Shown here: piece after piece, positions 1 to 8,773 of the stretch
Position numbering within the stretch: the stretch's first letter is position 1
How the letters are laid out: each line of letters starts with the position of its first letter
NCBI GenBank assembly: GCA_052386675.1
Contig: JBQTJX010000010.1
Location: 1 to 64,000 of the forward strand
Origin: RBG-16-66-20 sp052386675
GTDB lineage: Bacteria; Pseudomonadota; Gammaproteobacteria; Burkholderiales; SG8-39
Length of the DNA: 64,000 nucleotides
Direction of reading: 5' to 3'
Position numbers and translations under genes: made by a program
The notes under the pieces: generated by a model
Databases searched by the model: none
What the model saw: the letters and a program-made list of their open reading frames with translations, nothing else
Told to the model about the DNA's origin: nothing

Positions 1-1526
<1,526 letters not shown>

Positions 1527-1550
1527 TTCCCTTCACCGGGAAGTCCACGG

Positions 1551-1581
1551 AAAGGGGCGCTGCGGCGCCCCTTTTCTTTTT
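1551..1581 (+). terminator. Intrinsic terminator of groL
   Basis: The 10-base arm AAAGGGGCGC (1551-1560) pairs perfectly with GCGCCCCTTT (1565-1574) around a 4-base loop. It is followed by a T-rich tail with a single C. It starts 24 bases after the groL stop codon, so it should end the groESL transcript and insulate the next gene. Confidence 0.92.
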
Positions 1582-1625
1582 GCGCGGGAGCTTTGTATTA
1601 CACTCGTCGCCGGAGGTGTGCGCAC

Positions 1626-2300
1626 TTGAGGATCCTCATCGCGGAGGACGATGCGGTACTGGCGGAGGCGGTCACGCGCAGCCTGCGCCAGTCGGGCTAC
1701 GCGGTGGACTGGGTCAAGACCGGCCTGGAGGCCGAATCCGCGCTCGAGGCGAATGAATTCGACCTGCTGATCCTCGACATCGGCCTGCCGAAGAAATCCG
1801 GGATGGACGTGCTCAAGCGCCTGCGTGCGCGCCAGTCGCACGTGCCGGTGCTGATCCTCACCGGTCTGGACGGGGTCAACGACCGCGTGAAGGGCCTGGA
1901 CGCCGGCGCCGACGACTACCTCGCCAAGCCCTTCGATCTCGCCGAACTGGAAGCCCGGGTGCGCGCGCTGGCACGTCGCGGCATGTCCGGCGGGCCCACG
2001 CTCATCAACCACGGCGCGCTCGCCTACGACCAGGTGGGACGCGTGGCCCGGCTCAACGGAGGCGCGGTGGACCTGTCGGCGCGGGAGTTGAGCCTGCTCG
2101 AGATCTTCCTGCAGCGCGCCGGGCGACTGGTGTCCAAGGACCAGCTTGTGAATCACCTCTGCGAATGGGGCGAGGAAGTTTCCGCGAACGCCATCGAGGT
2201 CTACGTGCACCGCCTGCGGCGCAAGCTGGAATCGGGCGGGGTCAGGATCGTCACCGTCCGTGGCCTGGGATACAGCCTGGAGAAGCCCGAGGCGCACTGA
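1626..2300 (+). CDS. OmpR/PhoB-family response regulator (QseB/TctD-like), orphan
   Basis: DNA-binding response regulator of 224 residues. The receiver domain occupies about residues 1-115, with the acidic pair E7-D8-D9, phospho-acceptor D51 in LILDIGLP, and the conserved Lys in YLAKPF. A winged-helix Trans_reg_C domain follows from about 125 to 220 (ELSLLEIFLQ, EVYVHRLRRKLE, VRGLGYSLE). The start is taken as TTG at 1626 because GGAGG (1612-1616) lies 9 bases upstream and the protein then begins MRILIAEDD, as the family does. No sensor kinase is adjacent: groL is upstream and tRNA-Phe downstream. Similarity to QseB/TctD/PmrA is by overall pattern only, so the stimulus is unknown. Confidence 0.88.
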   Translation: MRILIAEDDAVLAEAVTRSLRQSGYAVDWVKTGLEAESALEANEFDLLILDIGLPKKSGMDVLKRLRARQSHVPVLILTGLDGVNDRVKGLDAGADDYLAKPFDLAELEARVRALARRGMSGGPTLINHGALAYDQVGRVARLNGGAVDLSARELSLLEIFLQRAGRLVSKDQLVNHLCEWGEEVSANAIEVYVHRLRRKLESGGVRIVTVRGLGYSLEKPEAH

Positions 2301-2320
2301 GCGGGGCGCAGGAGCGGGTT

Positions 2321-2329
2321 TGGTATAAT
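2321..2329 (+). promoter_or_regulatory. Extended -10 promoter for tRNA-Phe
   Basis: TG-G-TATAAT is a perfect consensus extended -10 element, with TATAAT at 2324-2329. It lies about 50 bases upstream of the mature tRNA-Phe 5' end. No good -35 hexamer sits at the expected distance, which is typical of extended -10 promoters. Confidence 0.6.
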
Positions 2330-2383
2330 CCGCACCCTCAAATCCGCGCCCGCTGTCCGTACGTTTCAGGGCGCGTCCCGCAA

Positions 2384-2459
<76 letters not shown>

Positions 2460-2482
2460 ATCCTTTCTCACCGGGAGGCGGC

Positions 2483-3301
2483 GTGACGAAGCGGCCAGCG
2501 ACGGGTACCGCGGCGGAGCGGCAGTTCCTCGAGGAAATGGGGCAGGCGCTGACGGGCTGGAGCGATCCCGCGGCGAAGTTGCGCGCGGCCCTGCAAAGCA
2601 ACGCCCTGGCGCTCTACACGCAACCCATCCTCACGCTGGCCAACAGCCAGTTCGAGCGCGCCGAAGTTCTGGTGCGCATGCGCGAGGAGGAGGAAACGCT
2701 GCTGCCCCCTGGCGAATTCCTGCCGGTGTTCGAGCACTTCCAGATGATGCCCGAGCTCGACCGCTGGGTGGTCAGCCGCACCATCGAGCACCTGCGCCGC
2801 GGCAGTCGCATTGGCCGGTTCTCCATCAATGTCTCCGGCCAGACCCTGGCCGACGACCAGTTCCCGGGCTTCGTCGCCGACGCGCTGCGTGTCGCGCGCG
2901 TTCCCGCGGCCAAGCTCGCATTCGAGATCGATGAATCGGATGCGCTGCGCCAGCCGGCCACGGCGGAGAGCTTCGCCACGACCATGAAGGCGGCCGGCTG
3001 CGGCTTGATGATCGACGGCTTCGGGCGCCGCTCGGTCTCGTTCCTGCAGCTGAAGACGCTGCAGGTGGATTGCGTAAAGGTGGACGGGTCCATCTCGCGC
3101 AAGATCCTGACCAGCGCGGGCGCGCTCGCCAAGCTGACGGCGGTTGTGCGGGTGGGCCAGGTGATCGGCGTCGAGGTCCTTGCCGAGTGCGTCGAGGACC
3201 AGGACGTGCTGTCGCGGCTGAAGGCGCTCGGGGTCGGTTTCGCGCAGGGCTTCGGCATCGCCGAGCCGTTCGCAATCGACAAGCTCGCCGCCGCGGACTG
3301 A
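2483..3301 (+). CDS. EAL-domain protein, probably catalytically degenerate
   Basis: A single EAL-like (cyclic-di-GMP phosphodiesterase fold) domain of about 272 residues with no GGDEF, PAS or membrane segment. Counterparts of family motifs are AEVLVRM (for EAL/EVLxR), SINVSGQ (Asn ligand), FEIDES, VKVDGSI and VLAECVED, with QGFGIAEP near the end. The key loop-6 motif DDFGTG reads DGFGRR, so the second metal-binding Asp is lost, and the Thr-Gly is gone too. Loss of this Asp usually abolishes hydrolysis, so a c-di-GMP-binding or protein-binding role is more likely (inference). The GTG start at 2483 has GGGAGG (2473-2478) just upstream. Confidence 0.8.
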   Translation: MTKRPATGTAAERQFLEEMGQALTGWSDPAAKLRAALQSNALALYTQPILTLANSQFERAEVLVRMREEEETLLPPGEFLPVFEHFQMMPELDRWVVSRTIEHLRRGSRIGRFSINVSGQTLADDQFPGFVADALRVARVPAAKLAFEIDESDALRQPATAESFATTMKAAGCGLMIDGFGRRSVSFLQLKTLQVDCVKVDGSISRKILTSAGALAKLTAVVRVGQVIGVEVLAECVEDQDVLSRLKALGVGFAQGFGIAEPFAIDKLAAAD

Positions 3302-3317
3302 CGCCTGGCGCAAGGCG

Positions 3318-4850
3318 TTGGCGCCAATCTGGCGCCATTACGTTTCTTTGCACGATCGCACTGCAAACCAGCGCGCGAATTGCCCCAGGCGCGGCGCGGT
3401 CGCACTAACATCGCTCCAGGTCTGTCAGGAAAGCGAGCGCGATCTGCCCACACGCAAGCTACGCGCACTCCCCGAATCCGGAGAATCGCCGGCGGCGGCG
3501 CTTTACCGCACGATGGCTGAGTTCTCGCCCGGGCTGCTGTGGACGTTTCGCCCGGACGGCGGCATCGAGGGCGTCAACGCCCGGGTGACGGAGTATTCCG
3601 GACGGAGCGAGGCCGAGCTGCGTGGCCTGGGCTGGCACAAGACCGTGCACCCGCAGGACCTTCCCTACGGCATCCAGCGCTGGAAGGCCGCGATCGCCCG
3701 CGGCGAGCCTTTCGAGGTGCAATTCCGCCTGAGGCGGGCCGACGGCGAGTACCGCTGGCATCTGGTCGCGGCGCGACCGGTTCAGGACGCCGCGGGGCGC
3801 ATCCTGCGCTGGGTGGGCAGCGGCACCGACATCGAGGACCAGTTGCACGCGGCGCGGGTTCTCGCCAGCCGGGGCGAGGGCGGCGACGCCGCCGAGCGCC
3901 TGCGCAGCATCATGACGCTCACCTCGGACTTCTACTGGGAGACCGACACCGAGCACCGTTTCACGGTGCTCGAGACGGGCGGGCGGTTCGGGACCGTCAT
4001 GTTCGTCGCCACGAGGATCGGCAAGACACGCTGGGAGGTGCCGAGTTTGCTGCCGGACGCCGCCGGCTGGCGCGCGCATCGCGAAACGCTGCGCACGCGC
4101 AAGCCGTTCCGCGATTTCGAGACCGCGCGACGCGGCGACGACGGCGTGGTCCACCACTACTCGATCGACGGCGAGCCGGTGTTCGACGGAAAGGGGCGGT
4201 TCACTGGCTACCGCGGCGTCGGCCGGGAGACGACGTCGCGCAAGCTTGCGGAGCATGCGTTGAGCCGGTCCGCGGGACGCCTGCGCGCCTTCCTCGAGCG
4301 CATGCCCGCGATCGCGTGGATCAAGGACTCGAGGCTGCGGTACGCGTGGGTCAGCAAGGGCTACGAAAGGATGCTGGGCAAGACGCTGGCGCAACTGCAG
4401 GGCCGTCACAACAGCGAGATCTGGCCCGAGGCGCTCGCGCTCAGGCATCGCCATGCCGACGAGTCGGTGCTGCGTCGCGACAGCCCGGTCCAGATGGTCA
4501 GCCGGATACCGCGCGCCGACGGCAGCATTGCGCGGCTGCTCGTGGTGAAGTTCCCGCTCGCCGACCAGACCGGAGCATCTGGGATCGCCGGAATCGGTTT
4601 CGAGATCGCGGCCGACGAGGCAATGGCGCGGCCGCGCGAGGACTCCCTCGAGCGCCTGAGCGACCGCGAGCTGCAGGTGCTGCGCCTGATCGTGGACGGC
4701 TTCACCAGCGCGGATGTGGCCGCGCAACTGAGCCTGTCGCCCAAGAGCGTCGACACCTACCGCAGCCGTGTCATGGCCAAGCTGCAGATCAGCGACCTGC
4801 CCGGCCTGGTGAAGTTCGCGATCCGGCAGGGCCTGACGTCCGCGAAGTAG
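3318..4850 (+). CDS. Triple-PAS LuxR-type transcriptional regulator
   Basis: Predicted cytoplasmic sensor-regulator. Numbering from TTG 3318: PAS1 at about 60-175 (LLWTFRPDGGIEGVN, with PAC segment EVQFRLRRADGEYRWHL), PAS2 at about 195-310 (SDFYWETDTEHRFTV), PAS3 at about 318-430 (IAWIKDSRLRYAWVSKGYE), then a LuxR/GerE HTH at about 443-505 (LSDRELQVLRLIVDGF, SPKSVDTYRSRVMAKL). No receiver, kinase or membrane segment is present, so signal input is probably a bound small molecule or cofactor. The start is uncertain: TTG 3318 lies inside an inverted repeat, CTG 3444 has AGGAA ten bases upstream, and the first ATG (3513) would cut into PAS1. The EAL gene next door suggests local signalling, unproven. 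Confidence 0.8.
   Translation: MAPIWRHYVSLHDRTANQRANCPRRGAVALTSLQVCQESERDLPTRKLRALPESGESPAAALYRTMAEFSPGLLWTFRPDGGIEGVNARVTEYSGRSEAELRGLGWHKTVHPQDLPYGIQRWKAAIARGEPFEVQFRLRRADGEYRWHLVAARPVQDAAGRILRWVGSGTDIEDQLHAARVLASRGEGGDAAERLRSIMTLTSDFYWETDTEHRFTVLETGGRFGTVMFVATRIGKTRWEVPSLLPDAAGWRAHRETLRTRKPFRDFETARRGDDGVVHHYSIDGEPVFDGKGRFTGYRGVGRETTSRKLAEHALSRSAGRLRAFLERMPAIAWIKDSRLRYAWVSKGYERMLGKTLAQLQGRHNSEIWPEALALRHRHADESVLRRDSPVQMVSRIPRADGSIARLLVVKFPLADQTGASGIAGIGFEIAADEAMARPREDSLERLSDRELQVLRLIVDGFTSADVAAQLSLSPKSVDTYRSRVMAKLQISDLPGLVKFAIRQGLTSAK
3319..3337. repeat. Perfect inverted repeat TGGCGCCA-N3-TGGCGCCA
   Basis: Two copies of the self-complementary octamer TGGCGCCA (3319-3326, 3330-3337) are separated by ATC. 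They can form an 8-bp hairpin with a 3-base loop, 18 bases after the EAL stop codon, and the bases after it are moderately T-rich (TTACGTTTCTTT). It could be a weak terminator or a dimeric operator for the next gene. The sequence does not decide between them. Confidence 0.4.
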
Positions 4851-4877
4851 TCCCGCGCGCCCGGCGGCGCGTGGGGG

Positions 4878-4883
4878 TAAAAT
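4878..4883 (+). promoter_or_regulatory. Possible -10 element of hemA
   Basis: TAAAAT at 4878-4883 lies about 62 bases upstream of the hemA start codon, in the only gap (4851-4944) before the operon. No convincing -35 box is seen. This is a candidate only. Confidence 0.3.
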
Positions 4884-4944
4884 CCATCCCTTTCAGGCAG
4901 TTGCGCCGCTCGCGGCAGGACAAAGCACGGTTGAACCGGTCGCC

Positions 4945-6189
4945 ATGACGCTCTACGCCCTCGGTGTGAATCACCAGACCGCGCCGCTCGATATCCGCGA
5001 GCGCGTGGTGTTCCACGTCGAGCGCCTGGGCGAGGCACTGGCAGAAGCCAAGCAGCGCTTCGCGGCGGAGGCGGCGATCCTGTCCACCTGCAACCGCACC
5101 GAGGTCTACCTGTCGGGCGAGCGGCCGGAACAGGCCGCGGAGTGGCTGGCGCGCTACCACCATGTAGAGCCCGCCGAGCTCGGCCGCTACCTCTACACGC
5201 TGCCCAGCGAACGCGCGGTGCGGCATGCCTTTCGCGTCGCCTCGGGCCTGGATTCGATGGTGCTGGGCGAGCCGCAGATCCTCGGCCAGATGAAGGATGC
5301 CGTGCGAAGCGCGGAGGCGGCGGGCACGCTGGGCACCGTGCTCAACAAGCTGTTCCAGCGCTCCTTTGCCGTGGCGAAGGAGGTGCGCACCACCACCCAG
5401 GTGGGCGCCAACAGCGTCTCCATGGCCGCGGCCGTGGTGAAGCTGGCGGCGCGGATATTTCCGTCGCTCAAGGACCAGAAGGTGCTCCTGATCGGCGCCG
5501 GAGAGATGATCGAACTGTGCGCCACGCACCTCGCGGCGCAGGGACCCGAGCGCATCACGGTGGCCAACCGGACCCTGGAGCGCGGCCAGGCGCTCGCGCA
5601 TCGCTTCAATGCGCGCGCCATCGAGCTGCGTGACCTCGCCGTGAACCTGCACGAGTACGACGTGGTCGTGTCCTGCACCGCGAGCTCGCTGCCGATCCTG
5701 GGCAAGGGCATGGTCGAGCGCGCGCTCAAGGCGCGCCGGCGCCGGCCGATGTTCATGGTGGACCTGGCGGTGCCGCGCGACATCGAGGCCGAGGTCGCCG
5801 AGCTGGACGACGTCTTTCTCTATACCGTGGATGACCTGCAGGAGATCGTCCAGGCCAACCTGAACGCGCGGCGCTCGGCGGTGGACCAGGCCGAGGCGAT
5901 CATCGACACCCAGGTCGGGCAGTTCATGCACTGGATGCAGGTGCGCGAGTCGGTGCCGCTGATCCGCCAGCTGCGCGACCAGGCCGAGAACGCGCGCCAG
6001 CAGGAGGTGGAAAAGGCGATGCGCCTGCTCGCCCGGGGCGAGGACCCGGGGCAGGTGCTGGAGGCGCTGTCGCAGGGCCTCACCAACAAGCTGATGCACG
6101 CGCCGACCCAGGCGCTCAACGACGCGACCGGCGAGGACCGGCGCTCGGTTGCGGACGCGGTCGCTCGCCTGTTCCGCCTCAGGTCTTGA
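4945..6189 (+). CDS. hemA: Glutamyl-tRNA reductase
   Basis: First committed step of C5 tetrapyrrole synthesis: reduces glutamyl-tRNA(Glu) to glutamate-1-semialdehyde using NADPH. The protein has 414 residues, the usual length. The N-terminal catalytic domain carries nucleophile C49 in ILSTCNRTEVYL and the motif ASGLDSMVLGEPQILGQ. The NADPH-binding Rossmann segment is VLLIGAGEMIELCATHL, and a helical dimerisation domain ends the protein. It is the first gene of hemA-prfA-prmC-grxD; its stop overlaps the prfA start. No clear Shine-Dalgarno precedes the ATG. Confidence 0.97.
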   Translation: MTLYALGVNHQTAPLDIRERVVFHVERLGEALAEAKQRFAAEAAILSTCNRTEVYLSGERPEQAAEWLARYHHVEPAELGRYLYTLPSERAVRHAFRVASGLDSMVLGEPQILGQMKDAVRSAEAAGTLGTVLNKLFQRSFAVAKEVRTTTQVGANSVSMAAAVVKLAARIFPSLKDQKVLLIGAGEMIELCATHLAAQGPERITVANRTLERGQALAHRFNARAIELRDLAVNLHEYDVVVSCTASSLPILGKGMVERALKARRRRPMFMVDLAVPRDIEAEVAELDDVFLYTVDDLQEIVQANLNARRSAVDQAEAIIDTQVGQFMHWMQVRESVPLIRQLRDQAENARQQEVEKAMRLLARGEDPGQVLEALSQGLTNKLMHAPTQALNDATGEDRRSVADAVARLFRLRS

Positions 6190-7271
6190 ACCCCTCGCTG
6201 CGCGCCAAGCTCGACGGCCTGGAGCACAGGCTGGAGGAGCTGAACGCCGTCCTGTCTGCGGAGCATGCGACGCGCGACATGGGCGAGTTCAGGAAGCTCT
6301 CCCGCGAGCACGCCGAGCTGACGAACGTGGTCGATCTCTACGGCCGCTACCGGCAAGCCGAGCGAGACGCCGCGGCCGCCCGCGACATGGCGGCCGACCC
6401 GGCGATGAAGGTTTTCGCCGACGAGGAGGCGAAGGCCGCGGCCGCGGCCATTGTAAATCACGCGGCCGACCTGCAGGCGGCGATGCTGCCGAAGGATCCG
6501 AACGACGACCGCAACCTGTTCATCGAAATCCGCGCCGGGACCGGCGGCGACGAATCGGCCCTGTTCGCTGGCGACCTGTTCCGCATGTACACGCGCTACG
6601 CCGAGCGCCAGGGCTGGCAGGTGGAATTGATCTCCGAGAGCAGCTCGGAGCTGGGCGGCTACAAGGAGGTGGTCGCGCGCATCGCCGGCCAGGGCGCCTA
6701 TTCCAGGCTCAAGTTCGAATCCGGCGGCCACCGCGTGCAGCGCGTGCCTGAAACGGAGACCCAGGGCCGTATCCACACCTCAGCCTGTACGGTGGCGGTT
6801 CTGCCCGAGGCCGACGCCGTGGGCGAGGTGGTGCTCAACCCGGCCGAGCTGCGCATCGACACCTACCGCGCCTCGGGCGCCGGCGGCCAGCACGTGAACA
6901 AGACCGATTCGGCGATCCGCGTCACGCACCTGCCCACCGGGATCGTGGTCGAGTGCCAGGATTCGCGCTCGCAGCACAAGAACCGCGAGCGCGCGCTGTC
7001 GGTGCTGGCCGCGCGCATCAAGGACAAGCAGGAGAAGGAAGCCGCGGCGAAAACCGCGGCGAAGAGAAAGTCGCTGATCGGCTCGGGCGACCGCTCCGAG
7101 CGCATCCGCACCTACAACTTCCCGCAGGGCCGCGTCACCGACCACCGCATCAACCTCACGCTATACAAGATCGAGCGCATCATGGACGGCGAGCTGGATG
7201 ATGTCATCGCCGCGCTGGCCGCCGAACACCAGGCCGAGCAGCTCGAGCAGCTGTCGGAGGAGGCGCACTGA
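6186..7271 (+). CDS. prfA: Peptide chain release factor 1
   Basis: RF1 recognises UAA and UAG stop codons on the ribosome and triggers release of the peptide. It has 361 residues, the normal size. The stop-codon tripeptide of the PxT class is P188-E189-T190, and the catalytic GGQ is at 233-235 in SGAGGQHVNK. The start is TTG at 6186, which overlaps the hemA stop (TTGA), indicating translational coupling; the Shine-Dalgarno is weak. The next gene, prmC, encodes the methylase that modifies the GGQ glutamine, so enzyme and substrate are co-transcribed. Confidence 0.97.
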   Translation: MNPSLRAKLDGLEHRLEELNAVLSAEHATRDMGEFRKLSREHAELTNVVDLYGRYRQAERDAAAARDMAADPAMKVFADEEAKAAAAAIVNHAADLQAAMLPKDPNDDRNLFIEIRAGTGGDESALFAGDLFRMYTRYAERQGWQVELISESSSELGGYKEVVARIAGQGAYSRLKFESGGHRVQRVPETETQGRIHTSACTVAVLPEADAVGEVVLNPAELRIDTYRASGAGGQHVNKTDSAIRVTHLPTGIVVECQDSRSQHKNRERALSVLAARIKDKQEKEAAAKTAAKRKSLIGSGDRSERIRTYNFPQGRVTDHRINLTLYKIERIMDGELDDVIAALAAEHQAEQLEQLSEEAH

Positions 7272-8056
7272 CGGTCGCGGAGGCGCTGGCGGCCGCGGGC
7301 ATCGACGCCCGCGAAGCGCGCCTGCTGCTCGCGGAAGTGGCGGGATTCTCGCAGGCGGCCATCGCCGCCTCGCCCGAAGCGGAGGTTCCCTTCGAAGTCG
7401 AGGACGCGTTCCTCGCGTTCGCGCGCCGCCGCCGCGCCGGGGAGCCGGTGGCCTACATTCTCGGGCGCAGGGAGTTCTACAGTCTCGAGTTGAGCGTCAA
7501 CCCTGCGGTGCTGATTCCGCGTCCGGAAACGGAACTGCTGGTGGACCTGGCGCTGGAGCGGCTGCCGGCCTCAGTGCTCGACCTGGGAACCGGCAGCGGC
7601 GCGGTCGCGCTTGCGATCAAGCAGCACCTGCCTGCTGCCCGGGTGGTCGCGGTGGAGGCGAGCGTAGCGGCGCTGGTCGTCGCCCAGCGCAACGCTGCAA
7701 AGCTGAACCTGGACGTGGAGTTCCGCCACGGGCGGTGGTTCGAGCCGGTCGCCGGCGAGCGCTTCGAGCTCATCGTCTCCAATCCGCCCTACGTGGCCGA
7801 AGGCGACCCGCACCTGGCGGCACTGGCCCATGAACCCAGGCAGGCGCTGGTTTCCGGGCCGGACGGACTGGACGCGATCCGGGAAATCACGTCGGCGTCA
7901 GGGTTATTCCTCGCCCCCGGCGGCTGGCTGCTGCTGGAGCATGGGCAGGGACAGGACGGCGCGGTGCGCGAGCTGTTGGCGAAAGCGGGGCTTGAATCGG
8001 TGCGAAGCTGGCCCGATCTGGCAGGGATCAATAGAGTGAGCGGCGGAACGCGCTAA
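7268..8056 (+). CDS. prmC: Release-factor glutamine N5-methyltransferase
   Basis: Methylates the GGQ glutamine of RF1/RF2 using S-adenosylmethionine. The SAM-binding motif is VLDLGTGSGAVAL and the catalytic NPPY lies at about 172-175. The first canonical start codon in frame is GTG 7337, which would remove about 23 residues of the family's N-terminal helical domain (TVAEALAAAGIDAREARLLL). I therefore place the start at CTG 7268, which overlaps the prfA stop (CTGA) and has GGAGG at 7256-7260, seven bases upstream. That gives 262 residues. A CTG start is unusual and needs proof. Confidence 0.88.
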   Translation: MTVAEALAAAGIDAREARLLLAEVAGFSQAAIAASPEAEVPFEVEDAFLAFARRRRAGEPVAYILGRREFYSLELSVNPAVLIPRPETELLVDLALERLPASVLDLGTGSGAVALAIKQHLPAARVVAVEASVAALVVAQRNAAKLNLDVEFRHGRWFEPVAGERFELIVSNPPYVAEGDPHLAALAHEPRQALVSGPDGLDAIREITSASGLFLAPGGWLLLEHGQGQDGAVRELLAKAGLESVRSWPDLAGINRVSGGTR

Positions 8057-8066
8057 AATCGCGACC

Positions 8067-8384
8067 ATGGACACCCAAGACAAGATCAGGCAGCAGGTCA
8101 CCTCCAACCCGGTGGTGCTCTACATGAAGGGCACGCCCCAGTTCCCGCAGTGCGGCTTTTCCGCGCTTGCGGTGCAGGCTATCAATGCCTGCGGCGTGAA
8201 GGAATTCTTCACCGTGAACGTGCTGGAGAACCCGGACATCCGCCAGGGCATCAAGGCGTTCGCCAACTGGCCGACCATCCCGCAGCTCTACGTCAACGGC
8301 GAATTCGTCGGCGGCTCGGACATCATGAAGGAGATGTACCAGTCGGGCGAGCTGCAGAAGCTGCTGGAAGGCGTCAAGCAGTAA
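8067..8384 (+). CDS. grxD: Monothiol CGFS glutaredoxin (Grx4 type)
   Basis: Cytoplasmic [2Fe-2S]-cluster-binding glutaredoxin of 105 residues, used in Fe-S cluster trafficking. The CGFS active site starts at C29 in FPQCGFSALAVQ. The glutathione-binding segments NWPTIPQLYVNGEFVGG and GGSDIMKEM are present. It lies 10 bases after prmC. A TAAAAT sequence at 8054-8059 is only 7 bases before the ATG and no Shine-Dalgarno is visible; if that is a -10 box, a nearly leaderless transcript is possible (speculative). Confidence 0.95.
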   Translation: MDTQDKIRQQVTSNPVVLYMKGTPQFPQCGFSALAVQAINACGVKEFFTVNVLENPDIRQGIKAFANWPTIPQLYVNGEFVGGSDIMKEMYQSGELQKLLEGVKQ

Positions 8385-8417
8385 CCGTAACCTGCTCGGC
8401 TACGGGTGCCGGGGGGC

Positions 8418-8729
8418 TCAGCCCATCGCCGCCTGCATCGCCTCCAGCGGCACCACCACCCCCACCAGTCCCACGCTCATCATCACGGTGAGCACCTTGC
8501 CCAGGTGCGCGCTGGCCTTGCCTTCCTCGAGCTGGTTGACGAACTTTCGGCTGACCCTGGCGCGGTCGGCCAGGTCTTCCTGCGTGAGGTTGCGTGCGAG
8601 GCGGGCGGCGCGCACGGCGCGGCCGAGTTCGGCGGGCGAGGCGAGGAAGACGAGTTGGGGCATCGCGCCGGGCGTGGGTGCCGGGGGCGCCGGCGGGATG
8701 GAAGGGGAGGACGGGTTCTTCTTGGCCAT
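8418..8729 (-). CDS. XRE/HipB-like transcriptional regulator
   Basis: A 103-residue protein. A Pro-rich, probably disordered N-terminus (about 1-25) precedes a Cro/C1-type HTH at about 32-90 (LGRAVRAARLARNLTQEDLA, RVSRKFVNQLEEGKASAHLG). The LTQEDLA and FVNQLEEGK signature resembles HipB antitoxins, but no hipA kinase-toxin is adjacent. AGGAG stands 7 bases before the ATG. A perfect 22-bp palindrome overlaps the predicted transcription start, pointing to autoregulation or control by another factor. It lies downstream of the flavin monooxygenase gene on the same strand. Confidence 0.8.
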   Translation of the reverse strand: MAKKNPSSPSIPPAPPAPTPGAMPQLVFLASPAELGRAVRAARLARNLTQEDLADRARVSRKFVNQLEEGKASAHLGKVLTVMMSVGLVGVVVPLEAMQAAMG

Positions 8730-8751
8730 GGCGGGGCTCCTGGTCAGGGTA

Positions 8752-8773
8752 AATGTAACCGATCGGTTACATT
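8752..8773. promoter_or_regulatory. 22-bp perfect palindrome (operator candidate A)
   Basis: The left half AATGTAACCGA is followed by its exact reverse complement, centred on GATC at 8761-8764. On the minus strand it overlaps a CATAAT -10-like box (8776-8771), and it lies 22 bases upstream of the XRE start codon, so a bound dimer would block initiation. The stop codon of the monooxygenase gene also overlaps it. A near-identical palindrome is at 44088-44109. Confidence 0.7.

Noticed and set aside
8385..8417. Possible bidirectional terminator between grxD and the XRE gene
   Set aside because: Only a 5-bp imperfect stem (CCGTA...TACGG) is present, with no T-tract on either strand.
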